A stretch of 64,000 nucleotides of DNA. Source: Pseudomonadota bacterium (lineage in GTDB: Bacteria; Pseudomonadota; Gammaproteobacteria; Burkholderiales; Sulfuricellaceae). The notes beneath the pieces were generated by a model that was not told where the DNA came from, ran no database searches, and worked only from the letters and a program-made list of their open reading frames with translations. Made by a program: the position numbers and the translations under genes. Positions 18,772 to 25,900 of this stretch are shown piece by piece. The stretch is taken from NCBI GenBank assembly GCA_021801705.1, contig JAJYXP010000009.1, positions 1 through 64,000 of the forward strand. The letters are read 5' to 3'. Positions within the stretch are counted from its first letter, which is position 1. The number at the start of each line of letters is the position of its first letter.

Positions 18772-19065
18772 ATGCACGTCTCGTTCAATCCAGAGGCGCT
18801 CGCTGAAGCAGAAGAAGCGACCCATTGGTATCGAGATAATGGCGGATCATCGCCCAGCCGCGCTTTCACCCAGGAATTGCGGCGCGTCGTCCGTCTGGCC
18901 GCCGAGCAACCCGGTGTCGGCAATGCTGGACCGCATGGAACGGTTCGTCTGAATTTCAAGCGTTTCCCCTACACATTGGTTTTTCAAATTCAGGGCGCAT
19001 CCGTCAGAGTAATCGCGATTGCCCATCAAAGCCGCCGCCCTGGGTATTGGGTTGGGCGGCGTTGA
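18772..19065 (+). CDS. RelE/ParE-family toxin
   Basis: The 97-residue protein has the compact RelE/ParE pattern: VSFNPEALAEAEEATHWY at the N-terminus, then RAFTQELRRVVRLAAEQPGVG, RLNFKRFPYTLVFQI and VRVIAIAHQSRRPGYW at the end. The last motif is typical of plasmid-stabilisation ParE-like toxins that act on gyrase or on mRNA. The frame could start at TTG 18769, but ATG 18772 is the better choice. It is paired with the antitoxin just upstream. It converges with the HicB-like gene at 19103. Confidence 0.88.
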   Translation: MHVSFNPEALAEAEEATHWYRDNGGSSPSRAFTQELRRVVRLAAEQPGVGNAGPHGTVRLNFKRFPYTLVFQIQGASVRVIAIAHQSRRPGYWVGRR

Positions 19066-19102
19066 GATTTCAGCATTTTTTGATCAAGGTCATGCGGCAG
19101 TT

Positions 19103-19309
19103 TCATGCCGCGAGCACCTCTTCCCGCCCGATATGCAAGCGAATAACCTTGGGCATATCGCCTGCGTCGAAATGGCAATGCACCGCGTCCTGCACCATCT
19201 GGCGCAACTCCGGCAAGGTATCCGCCTCTGTAAGGATAGAATCGCCCAACGCCCGCGCGGTGTAACCGCCTTCGGGAGCTTGCTCCACGAGAAATAGAAC
19301 TTCACTCAT
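19103..19309 (-). CDS. HicB-like small protein, unpaired
   Basis: The 68-residue protein begins MSEVLFLVEQAPEGGYTARA and continues ILTEADTLPELRQMVQDAVHCHF. This is the partial RNase-H-like HicB fold often mis-annotated as a 2-oxoisovalerate dehydrogenase fragment. A GCGGAGG ribosome-binding site precedes ATG 19309. The gene starts 13 bp after the cas7 stop and in the same direction, so it is probably transcribed with the effector genes. No HicA partner is visible next to it. It may be an antitoxin remnant or a stand-alone regulator. Confidence 0.75.
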   Translation of the reverse strand: MSEVLFLVEQAPEGGYTARALGDSILTEADTLPELRQMVQDAVHCHFDAGDMPKVIRLHIGREEVLAA

Positions 19310-19322
19310 ATTACCTCCGCAT

Positions 19323-20204
19323 TCAACCCACTATACGTTGCAATGATACACCCGCAGGAATGTGGGCATCATCTACCGTCACGCTGTAGTCGGCAAAGTC
19401 ACGCGCTGGTTCCTCGGTGTTTTTCTTAGCTTGAATCAACTCAAAGAGCTTGTGCGCGGGGGCGTTGCCTAATTCACTGTCATGCTTGAAGACATACAGC
19501 CCGCGCGTGGACATTTCTCCTCTGGCGGCAGATCGGTCATGCTCGAACATCTGCGCCAGTGCCTGCCAGAGCAATTCCAGATCGTTCTCATCGAAGCCGG
19601 TTTGCTTGGCGAGGAATGAAGACACGAAGCCGTGGGCGGCATAAAGGCCGTAAGGCACAGTGAACTTGCGCCCCATGGTGCGGTTGTCGCCGGATTGTTT
19701 TTCGGCTTCGGCTTCGGTGGCAACCGCCATGCGGGTGATGGCATGTTCCTGCGCCACAATGGGGTCTATCGAGCGGGCGAAAGTCAGTTGCACCGGCCCG
19801 CGCACTTGGCCGCAATTCACGCCGGTGGACATGACTGCACCGAAGGTACGCACGTCGTAAAAATTCTTGCACATCCAGTCGCGTGCCTCGCCGACCTTGT
19901 CGCCGCCTTTACGCTTTTTGTCCTCGCCGCCCAGCAAGTCCGCCGCACCGATGCCCTGATAAGCCCGTTCGTGCTGCTTGTTGAGGATGGCCTTTTCCTT
20001 GACGTAAATCTCGAACGGCGGTTGCTCGCCCTTGACGATGCCGACGAAATTGCGCACCTTGCGCTTGAGGCTCACGTCCGTCACCAGGCCGCGCCCGGTT
20101 TCATCGTCCATACGCGGCATATTGCCGGCATCCGGGTCGCCGTTGGGATTGCCGTCCTTCACGTCAAACAAAAGTACAAAATCGTAGCGATTATTCAGAG
20201 TCAT
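19323..20204 (-). CDS. cas7: type I-C Cascade backbone protein Cas7
   Basis: The 293-residue protein (Csd2 type) polymerises along the crRNA to form the effector backbone. Typical motifs are [20 protein letters not shown] at the N-terminus, then [18 protein letters not shown] and [19 protein letters not shown]. The start ATG lies inside the last codons of cas8c (14-bp overlap) and has an AAGGAGACGAGC leader, so expression is coupled. Length is normal for the subtype. Confidence 0.97.
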   Translation of the reverse strand: MTLNNRYDFVLLFDVKDGNPNGDPDAGNMPRMDDETGRGLVTDVSLKRKVRNFVGIVKGEQPPFEIYVKEKAILNKQHERAYQGIGAADLLGGEDKKRKGGDKVGEARDWMCKNFYDVRTFGAVMSTGVNCGQVRGPVQLTFARSIDPIVAQEHAITRMAVATEAEAEKQSGDNRTMGRKFTVPYGLYAAHGFVSSFLAKQTGFDENDLELLWQALAQMFEHDRSAARGEMSTRGLYVFKHDSELGNAPAHKLFELIQAKKNTEEPARDFADYSVTVDDAHIPAGVSLQRIVG

Positions 20205-21924
20205 GCTCGTCTCCTTGCGTCTTATAGGTGGAAGGGTGTTGTTTCTGGTGGTAGTAACCTACGGCAAAACTGCCTTGGTCGTTCAGTGACAAAACCGGTA
20301 GAAATGGCTTATCCGGCTCCAGTGCGCCCATGATGGCGCCGACCAGTTTCTCAAGATTAACCGCTCGTCCCGGCTTCTCTCGTCGGATTTTCGCCAAGTG
20401 CTTGGTGGCAAGGTTAATCAGTCTTGGAAAGGCTTTGCCAGGCGTGCCGGAAGCCGCGCCCCATAATGTGTTGCGGATAGTTGCCCGGATGCCCGGATTA
20501 GCCTCCTCCTGAATACGCTCCAGCACCGCGAACAGCCTGCCCAGCCGATAGGCGGGATTGATATTGTTTTCGTCCAGTGACACTTTGAGTTCCTCCTTCC
20601 CAGAGTAACGGTTAAGACACGCCTTGATGATGGCAGCGCGCGGATAAGTAACTTCCTGTTCGGCGCGGATGCGGCGAATGGCGCCGGCAAGCAGAGTTTG
20701 CGGATAGGGCAGCCCTTCGATCACGCTACGCATCAGTTCGCCCCCCAGATTGGGAGGGATGTTCTCAGCCTTGCCCAGCGTCGCCGTGGCGACCAGCAGG
20801 CGGAACAGCGTCAGCGTTTCCGGTTCGTGCGGGGCATGGGCAATGCGCAAATCATCGAAATGGCGGTGGATATTAACGGCCAGCTCACCCACCGTTTTGA
20901 CATGCCAAAAGCGCACGGCAATGCGGGCAGCGTTAGGCGCCAACCCCAGCACGTAAAAGCGCGTGCCGTCGTCCTCGAAGCTGTCGGCGCCGGTTCTCGG
21001 CGCAGCCAGCCATGCCGCGACAGCTTGCGTGCCGTGATCGGGGTCATCTTTGGACGCTTCGCTGAAAAAACCGGGAAACAGCTCTTCCATCGGATGGCCG
21101 GGCTTTTCCGCCCAGAACACGGTGGAAGCGTCGCCGACCTGGATGCGCTGTCGCGAACCTTTGGCCAACAGGTGATTGAGCGCGGTGGTGTAAGCAAAGG
21201 CGGCGCGCTTGCCCACCGGGGCGTTGCCACCCTGCACCTTGCCGTAGGAACTGAACGCATCCAGGTTGAACGAGACGATATTGGCTCCGGCTGTCTGAGC
21301 TCCCCACACCCCTTTTACCGAGGGATGCAGACGTTCGATCACATCGGTTTCGCCCGACACCAAGCACAGCCCGGTTGCGCCCGCGTCGCCCTGGCTGGCG
21401 GCGGTGAGCGTATCCACCACAGCCTCGCGCTCGCATACCGGGCAAATGTCCCCTTCCAGCCGGAAAGTCAGGTTGGCTCCGCTTTCCAGAATTTCCGGCC
21501 AGAGCGGATGTGCGAAAACCCGTTCGAAATCGCCGCACTCAAGAAACGCCAGCACTGCCTGGATACCGGCATCTAGTGGTGACGCAAAGCGGGCGCGTAG
21601 CGCCGAGATAAAAGCCGAATGCTGCTCGTGCACCCGTTCTGGTTTGCCCTTGGTATCCACGCCGAACATGTAGCCAGAGTTGTCCCACAGCAGATTGGCG
21701 GCCACACCGGAAGAGCGCTTGACCGTCTGCGGCACCAAAAAACTTTTCGCTGCCCGCTTCTTGCCCTCGCCTTCGCGGGTATCCTCCAGCGCGGCGAAAT
21801 CGCCCGTTGACGTCAGCACCACGACGAAAGGGATAGGTTTGTGCTCAAAACCCAGTGGTGCCAGATCGCTTCCCGGCAGCCGGGTTTTACGCTGGTAATA
21901 ATCGTTGAGCGCCTGCAAGATCAT
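20191..21924 (-). CDS. cas8c: type I-C large subunit Cas8c
   Basis: The 577-residue Csd1-family protein recognises the PAM and recruits Cas3. It begins [13 protein letters not shown], the standard start of this family. It then shows [32 protein letters not shown] and a [13 protein letters not shown] segment, and ends with the small-subunit-like helical region that type I-C translates as Cas11. ATG 21924 overlaps the cas5 stop as ATGA; the slightly longer upstream frame is rejected. Internal translation of a Cas11c small subunit is likely by family knowledge, but I could not fix its start. Confidence 0.96.
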   Translation of the reverse strand: MILQALNDYYQRKTRLPGSDLAPLGFEHKPIPFVVVLTSTGDFAALEDTREGEGKKRAAKSFLVPQTVKRSSGVAANLLWDNSGYMFGVDTKGKPERVHEQHSAFISALRARFASPLDAGIQAVLAFLECGDFERVFAHPLWPEILESGANLTFRLEGDICPVCEREAVVDTLTAASQGDAGATGLCLVSGETDVIERLHPSVKGVWGAQTAGANIVSFNLDAFSSYGKVQGGNAPVGKRAAFAYTTALNHLLAKGSRQRIQVGDASTVFWAEKPGHPMEELFPGFFSEASKDDPDHGTQAVAAWLAAPRTGADSFEDDGTRFYVLGLAPNAARIAVRFWHVKTVGELAVNIHRHFDDLRIAHAPHEPETLTLFRLLVATATLGKAENIPPNLGGELMRSVIEGLPYPQTLLAGAIRRIRAEQEVTYPRAAIIKACLNRYSGKEELKVSLDENNINPAYRLGRLFAVLERIQEEANPGIRATIRNTLWGAASGTPGKAFPRLINLATKHLAKIRREKPGRAVNLEKLVGAIMGALEPDKPFLPVLSLNDQGSFAVGYYHQKQHPSTYKTQGDEHDSE

Positions 21925-22586
21925 CCTCGTATCTCCTCGCTCTCCCAACCCGGCACCGACAACACGCCGTTTTCCAGCCTGGCGTGGAAAAAACGCGGCT
22001 GCGGATCGGCGGCATGGGTGTAATCCAGATCATGCAGCATCCAGCCCAGGTCGCGGGTTTCCGAGATAGCGGCGGCTTGCGGTTGCGCGCTATCCACCAG
22101 CCGGAAATCACAGGCAAATTCGCGGCAGCCGAGATAGGGCTGGTTGACGCATTGGCCTTTTTCGGCGCGGCGCTCGAACATATCCATGAACTTGCCCGGT
22201 GTGTTGTTTTCGCCGGCATTGGGCAGTAACTCGAAATGGGCGTGGATGCGGTAGGCCACGTCGCGTAGGAACAGCCCGGCGCGCTGCTGGCGCTCGTCTT
22301 CCACGTTCAGGCCGAGCAGCCCCGCCCCCTTGTTCATGGCTTCCTGCGCGTTGCGCACCGAGGCCACCGCCCCCACCTCGTTGCGCCGCACCGAAATCCA
22401 TTTGATCGGCTTCAATACCTCGATCTTGCCGACATGCCAGCGGATGGCCGGCTTCCACAGGATGGACTCGAACACCGCACGCGCGGCAGAAGGCGTCATC
22501 ACGTCGTAGCTCACCCGCTCGACCTTCATTTCCGGGCGGGTGAAACAGGCGAAATCGCCGCTGACTTCAAGACAGTAAGTTTTCAA
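21921..22586 (-). CDS. cas5: type I-C crRNA-processing protein Cas5c, TTG start
   Basis: Cas5c replaces Cas6 in type I-C and cuts the repeat hairpin. The 221-residue product starts (M)KTYCLEVSGDFACFTRPEM, exactly where the family normally starts, if TTG 22586 is used. A GGGAGG ribosome-binding site sits 8 bases before that TTG. The longer ATG-started frame to 22709 would add 41 unrelated residues and is rejected. KVERVSYDVMTPSAARAVF and RWHVGKIEVLKPIKW are further family motifs. It overlaps cas8c by 4 bp and follows a possible small membrane-peptide ORF. Confidence 0.95.
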   Translation of the reverse strand: MKTYCLEVSGDFACFTRPEMKVERVSYDVMTPSAARAVFESILWKPAIRWHVGKIEVLKPIKWISVRRNEVGAVASVRNAQEAMNKGAGLLGLNVEDERQQRAGLFLRDVAYRIHAHFELLPNAGENNTPGKFMDMFERRAEKGQCVNQPYLGCREFACDFRLVDSAQPQAAAISETRDLGWMLHDLDYTHAADPQPRFFHARLENGVLSVPGWESEEIRG

Positions 22587-22588
22587 AT

Positions 22589-22714
22589 CTAATGCCTCCC
22601 ATACATTACGCCGACTAGCGCTACCAGCATCAGCAACCACATCGCCCAAAATCGTGACGTTGGCAATTGAAGCAACAATAGCCTGACCTCTCGCATCAAT
22701 CCCTTCCAATCCAT
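22589..22714 (-). CDS. possible 41-residue single-span membrane peptide upstream of cas5
   Basis: The frame starts MDWKGLMREVRLLLLQL at ATG 22714, contains a hydrophobic span FWAMWLLMLVALVGVM, and ends YGRH at a TAG two bases before the cas5 TTG. Its last codons contain the GGGAGG used by cas5, which would couple the two. The ribosome-binding site of its own (GGGTGG) is weak and I know of no homologous family. It may be only leader DNA. An upstream ATG at 22780 would extend it to 63 residues. Confidence 0.35.
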   Translation of the reverse strand: MDWKGLMREVRLLLLQLPTSRFWAMWLLMLVALVGVMYGRH

Positions 22715-22806
22715 GACACCACCCAAGCAGGACATAAGACGGAAGAAATAATATTCTTCATTAGAAGTTATTGCAACCACCCTCTCAATTAGGTACCATT
22801 CATCTG

Positions 22807-22836
22807 CGCTCTATACTCTTGAGCGAGGGTTGAAAC
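22807..22836 (-). promoter_or_regulatory. candidate promoter/operator region for cas5-cas8c-cas7
   Basis: CGCTC and GAGCG arms (22807-22811, 22821-22825) flank a minus-strand AAGAGTATA that could be a -10 region. Next to it is GGGTTGAAAC, which resembles the last ten bases of the type I-C repeat. The position upstream of the effector operon fits a regulatory site. The signals are short and the call is tentative. Confidence 0.3.
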
Positions 22837-22861
22837 ATTAGTAGTTGATTCGTTGTAAATG

Positions 22862-22886
22862 GGGGCCACCTCAAACGAGGTGGCCC
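22862..22886 (-). terminator. hairpin downstream of cas3
   Basis: GGGCCACCTCG and its complement form a strong stem just beyond the cas3 stop codon. Only a short T run (ATTT) follows in the minus direction. It would separate cas3 transcription from the cas5-cas8c-cas7 unit, at least partly. Confidence 0.6.
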
Positions 22887-22889
22887 TAC

Positions 22890-25148
22890 CTACCCAATCA
22901 GCCCTGCTGGCGAAAGCGCGATACTATCCGTCAACAACCCAATGTCCTCGTCGTACAGTCCGGTAGTGCTCTGCACATACACCCCTGGAAATATTTCCCG
23001 AATATCCCGATTTGCCAGCAGCTTTTTGCATTCCCCCTCGCGGATATTGACGGTATAGCGTTGCAGCTTGCGCAGCAGTCCACGGCGCTCGTGCGGCTCC
23101 ATTACCGCCTTGGATTCGAGTATGGCAATCAGCCTGGGACTCTCGCCGTAACGCACGATCACGGCGGTCTGGCCTTCTTCGTCGATCAGGCGGAAGCGGC
23201 TGGCTGCGGCGCGGAAATTGAATTCGCCCTGGCGTGCGCCGGCACGGTTGTGCATGTCCAGCAGGCCGATGATGTCGGCCTTGTCCAGACTGTTGAGGCC
23301 AGCGTAATAAGTGCGGAAATAGGCTTCAAAGCGTTCGCGGGTAAGCGGTTCGCCTACCGTCAAGCGCATTACTTCCTGCCCGCTTTGCTGCGCCTTGCGT
23401 AGCAGTCCCGGCGCGGCGGGCTTGGGCGGCACGAACACCACCACGCGCCCCAAATCGGGTAATGCGCCTTCGCGATTGCAGCGCCCGGCGGCTTGGGCAA
23501 CGGCGTCCAGCCCGGCCAGGGCGCGATAAACCACGGGGAAATCCATGTCCACCCCGGCTTCCACCAATTGCGTGCTGACGACGCGCGTCGGAATGCGGTC
23601 TTTCAGCTTTTGCTTGATGTCGGCAATCACCCGGCTGCGATGCTGGCCGCACATCAGGGCCGAAAGATGGATCGTGTCCTTGGGCATCAAGCGGTGCAGT
23701 TCACGGCAATCGGCGCGGGAATTGACGATGCACAGCACCGACGGGTATTGCTGCAATTGCGCGGCGATGGTCTCCCAACTCTGGGGGGCGCTGAAATCGG
23801 CAGGCAGTTCGGTTTCCACCCGCTTGAGATCGGCGTAAAGCGCATCCGGGTCGTCCATCAATTCGCGCACACCGTTCAGGCCGGGGAATTTGGGGCGCGG
23901 CGAAAAGGCCGGTTGGGTGGCGGTGGACAGCACGAAGGTCACGCCGTAGTTGGGGCGCGCCAAGTCGTCCATCACATGCAGGATGGGCGCGAGAAACTCC
24001 GGTGGCAGCAATTGCGCCTCGTCCAGCACCGCCACGCTGTTGACGATGTTGTGCAGCTTGCGGCAACGGCTGCCACGGGCGGCGAACAGCGACTCGAAAA
24101 ATTGTACGTTGGTGGTCACAATGATGGGCGCATCCCAGTTTTCCGCCGCCAAGCGGCTGCGGCTGTCTTCCTTTTCGGGGTCGAGGTTACTGTGATGTTC
24201 GATGACGTTTTCTTTACCGAAAATATCGCGGAAAATTTCGGCGGTCTGCTCCAGAATGCTGGTGTAGGGGATGACGTAAATCACGCGCCGCTTGCCGTGA
24301 TGAATGGCATGGTTCAACGCAAACGCCATGCTGGAAAGCGTCTTGCCGCCGCCGGTGGGCACGGTAAGCGAGAACAGGCCGGAAGGCTGTTGCGCTTTTT
24401 CCCGGCACTGGCGCAGCACGTCAGCGCGGATGGCATTTACTGGAGAATTTTCGGCTTTGGCGGCCTTGTCCGCCATGTGCCGGTCGAAAAGCGGCAGCAA
24501 TGCTTGCAGCGGCGGGTAACCCGCACGTTTCGCGCCCTTGCTTTCGTCCATGAAGGCTTCGGTATCGAGAAAATCGGCATCCGTTACGCAGGAAAACAAC
24601 ATCCTGATCCACAACGCCAAGGAGCCTTGCGGCGGTAACGTGGTTGGGCGCGCTTTGCCGAGGATTTCTTGCGGCGGCGAAGCAGCCAAGGCTTCTTGCA
24701 GGTACCCCTTCCTTTTTCCTTCTTCCACTCGGCTGAACAACGAGGAGCGGCCTTCCTCCGCGCTGTTCCAGTCCGGCAAGCCTGCATGGTGGCCGGCAAT
24801 CAGGTAGGCCAAAATACGCCCTTGCAATCCAAACCTTTCCAGTGCATGAATCGCCCCCGCCGTGGAGTGGTCTACACGTCCAGCCGCGCCTTCGATATGG
24901 GCTTCCGGGTCGTATCCGCTGGCCTTTTTGATGTAGCCCTGAAATTTTTCGCGGAATTTCCCCAAGTCGTGCCACAACCCGGCGATGCTCGCCCAATCAC
25001 GTGAATCGAAATCGGCCGCGAAATCACCGGCTATTCGGGCTACTCCGTGAAGGTGCTCATCCAACAAGTGTTCGTGCCAGCCACCCGCACTATCTTGACG
25101 TACATGAGCCAGCACTCGATTTTCGTGTCTATTGTTCATGCCACCCAT
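22890..25148 (-). CDS. cas3: CRISPR-associated helicase-nuclease Cas3
   Basis: The 752-residue protein degrades DNA marked by Cascade. An N-terminal HD nuclease domain (SIAGLWHDLGKF, AGRVDHSTAGAIHAL, YLIAGHHAGLPDW) is fused to a superfamily 2 helicase with Walker A VPTGGGKTLSSMAFALNHA, the DEAQ form of box II (VLDEAQLLPPEFL) and QLVEAGVDMDFPVVYR. All expected motifs are present, so interference looks intact. ATG 25148 follows GGAGG by 7 bases. The upstream HIRAN and SEC-C genes run the same way and may share its transcript. Confidence 0.97.
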   Translation of the reverse strand: MGGMNNRHENRVLAHVRQDSAGGWHEHLLDEHLHGVARIAGDFAADFDSRDWASIAGLWHDLGKFREKFQGYIKKASGYDPEAHIEGAAGRVDHSTAGAIHALERFGLQGRILAYLIAGHHAGLPDWNSAEEGRSSLFSRVEEGKRKGYLQEALAASPPQEILGKARPTTLPPQGSLALWIRMLFSCVTDADFLDTEAFMDESKGAKRAGYPPLQALLPLFDRHMADKAAKAENSPVNAIRADVLRQCREKAQQPSGLFSLTVPTGGGKTLSSMAFALNHAIHHGKRRVIYVIPYTSILEQTAEIFRDIFGKENVIEHHSNLDPEKEDSRSRLAAENWDAPIIVTTNVQFFESLFAARGSRCRKLHNIVNSVAVLDEAQLLPPEFLAPILHVMDDLARPNYGVTFVLSTATQPAFSPRPKFPGLNGVRELMDDPDALYADLKRVETELPADFSAPQSWETIAAQLQQYPSVLCIVNSRADCRELHRLMPKDTIHLSALMCGQHRSRVIADIKQKLKDRIPTRVVSTQLVEAGVDMDFPVVYRALAGLDAVAQAAGRCNREGALPDLGRVVVFVPPKPAAPGLLRKAQQSGQEVMRLTVGEPLTRERFEAYFRTYYAGLNSLDKADIIGLLDMHNRAGARQGEFNFRAAASRFRLIDEEGQTAVIVRYGESPRLIAILESKAVMEPHERRGLLRKLQRYTVNIREGECKKLLANRDIREIFPGVYVQSTTGLYDEDIGLLTDSIALSPAGLIG

Positions 25149-25161
25149 GCTAACACCTCCA

Positions 25162-25178
25162 CTGGCTCACCACGTGAG
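25162..25178. repeat. short palindrome in the cas3 leader
   Basis: GGCTCACCACGTGAGCC is an inverted repeat between the SEC-C gene and the cas3 ribosome-binding site. It could be a weak attenuator or operator. Nothing else supports a role. Confidence 0.4.
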
Positions 25179-25195
25179 CCTGTGAAGATCAGCAG

Positions 25196-25294
25196 CTAAA
25201 AAATTCCTCCCTTTGCCTCATCCGCATCCAGGCAGCACTTCTTGTATTTGTTACCGCTGCCACATGACCAGGGAAGTTGGGCTAAGTCGGTCAT
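25196..25294 (-). CDS. 32-residue SEC-C motif micro-protein
   Basis: The short frame reads from ATG 25294 and contains SCGSGNKYKKCC, a SEC-C type zinc-binding motif that lacks the usual first Cys (commonly CPCGSG). An AGGAG site precedes it, and its ATG overlaps the HIRAN gene stop as ATGA, which argues for translation. SEC-C motifs usually sit at the tail of SecA or in small nucleic-acid or ribosome-associated proteins, so this could also be a broken C-terminal domain. It lies 47 bp upstream of cas3. Confidence 0.6.
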   Translation of the reverse strand: MTDLAQLPWSCGSGNKYKKCCLDADEAKGGIF

Positions 25295-25695
25295 GGCGCT
25301 TTCTCCTGAATGGGGTTGGCCATATCCAGATAGACCTCGAATTCCATCCGCTGCCAGGGGTTGCGGCTTTTCTTCAGGCGGGTGATGCGCGCTTCCGCTT
25401 TCGAGCCGCGATCCATGAAGCGCGCCAGCGCTTCGTTGTCGGCGCGGGGCACGTAGCCGAGCTTGTGGCCTTGCCATTCGACACGGACGGCGTTGGGGTC
25501 GTAGGAATTGCCGGGTTCACGAACGAGCTGAAGGGCGTCGCCCACTTTCATTTCGCTCCACAGTTGCTTGCCTTCGTAGTAGCGGAAACCGGCAAGTGGT
25601 GAATTTTGCAGCAGGATTTTGGCGTTTGTGTCGGCACTTGCCGGCGAGGCGAAAAAAACCACAAGCAACAGTGCCGCGATCAGTTCTAACCGCAT
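25291..25695 (-). CDS. exported HIRAN-domain protein
   Basis: The 134-residue product starts with a signal peptide (MRLELIAALLLVVFFASPASA). It carries a HIRAN domain from about residue 40 onward: LQLVREPGNSYDPNAVRVEW, then GHKLGYVPRADNEALARFM. HIRAN domains in HLTF-type proteins bind DNA 3' ends, and stand-alone bacterial versions are often tied to DNA repair or phage defence. The predicted export is odd for that role. The gene overlaps the SEC-C micro-gene by 4 bp and heads toward cas3. Confidence 0.82.
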   Translation of the reverse strand: MRLELIAALLLVVFFASPASADTNAKILLQNSPLAGFRYYEGKQLWSEMKVGDALQLVREPGNSYDPNAVRVEWQGHKLGYVPRADNEALARFMDRGSKAEARITRLKKSRNPWQRMEFEVYLDMANPIQEKAP

Positions 25696-25704
25696 AAACG
25701 CTTA

Positions 25705-25747
25705 CCCCTCTCCCCAGCCCTCTCCCGCAGGGGGAGAGGGGGTTTTA
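25705..25747. repeat. CCCTCTCCC/GGGAGAGGG hairpin repeat
   Basis: C-rich and G-rich arms around CGCAGG form a strong hairpin between the HIRAN gene and the downstream element. The same CCCTCTCCCGCA core occurs inside hoxY on the minus strand (about 30598-30738). Repeats of this design are widespread in proteobacterial genomes. Confidence 0.7.
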
Positions 25748-25792
25748 GCTGTGCTTCCCAACCTTTCCCGCGAGGGGATTTTTAGCGGCTGA

Positions 25793-25900
25793 CTAGTAGA
25801 GTCATGTTGAAACGTGAAACTGTAGGTCGGCATTCATGCCGACATGTCAGGCTGAAGCCTGACCTACAACCCCTTGCGATCCTTGTTGACTGACTACTAG
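25793..25900. mobile_element. 108-bp CTAG-flanked element of the TAGTC family
   Basis: The left end is CTAG-TAGAGTCA (one base change and an altered repeat) and the right end TGACTGACTA-CTAG. Both match the ends of the 145-bp element, but the interior is different: it holds the 46-bp double hairpin (25822-25867). The right-hand CTAG supplies the stop codon of the DinG-like helicase gene. Confidence 0.7.

Noticed and set aside
22710-22889. Possible extra cas gene between cas3 and cas5
   Set aside because: Only a short hydrophobic frame and a hairpin are present; no cas family motif is seen.
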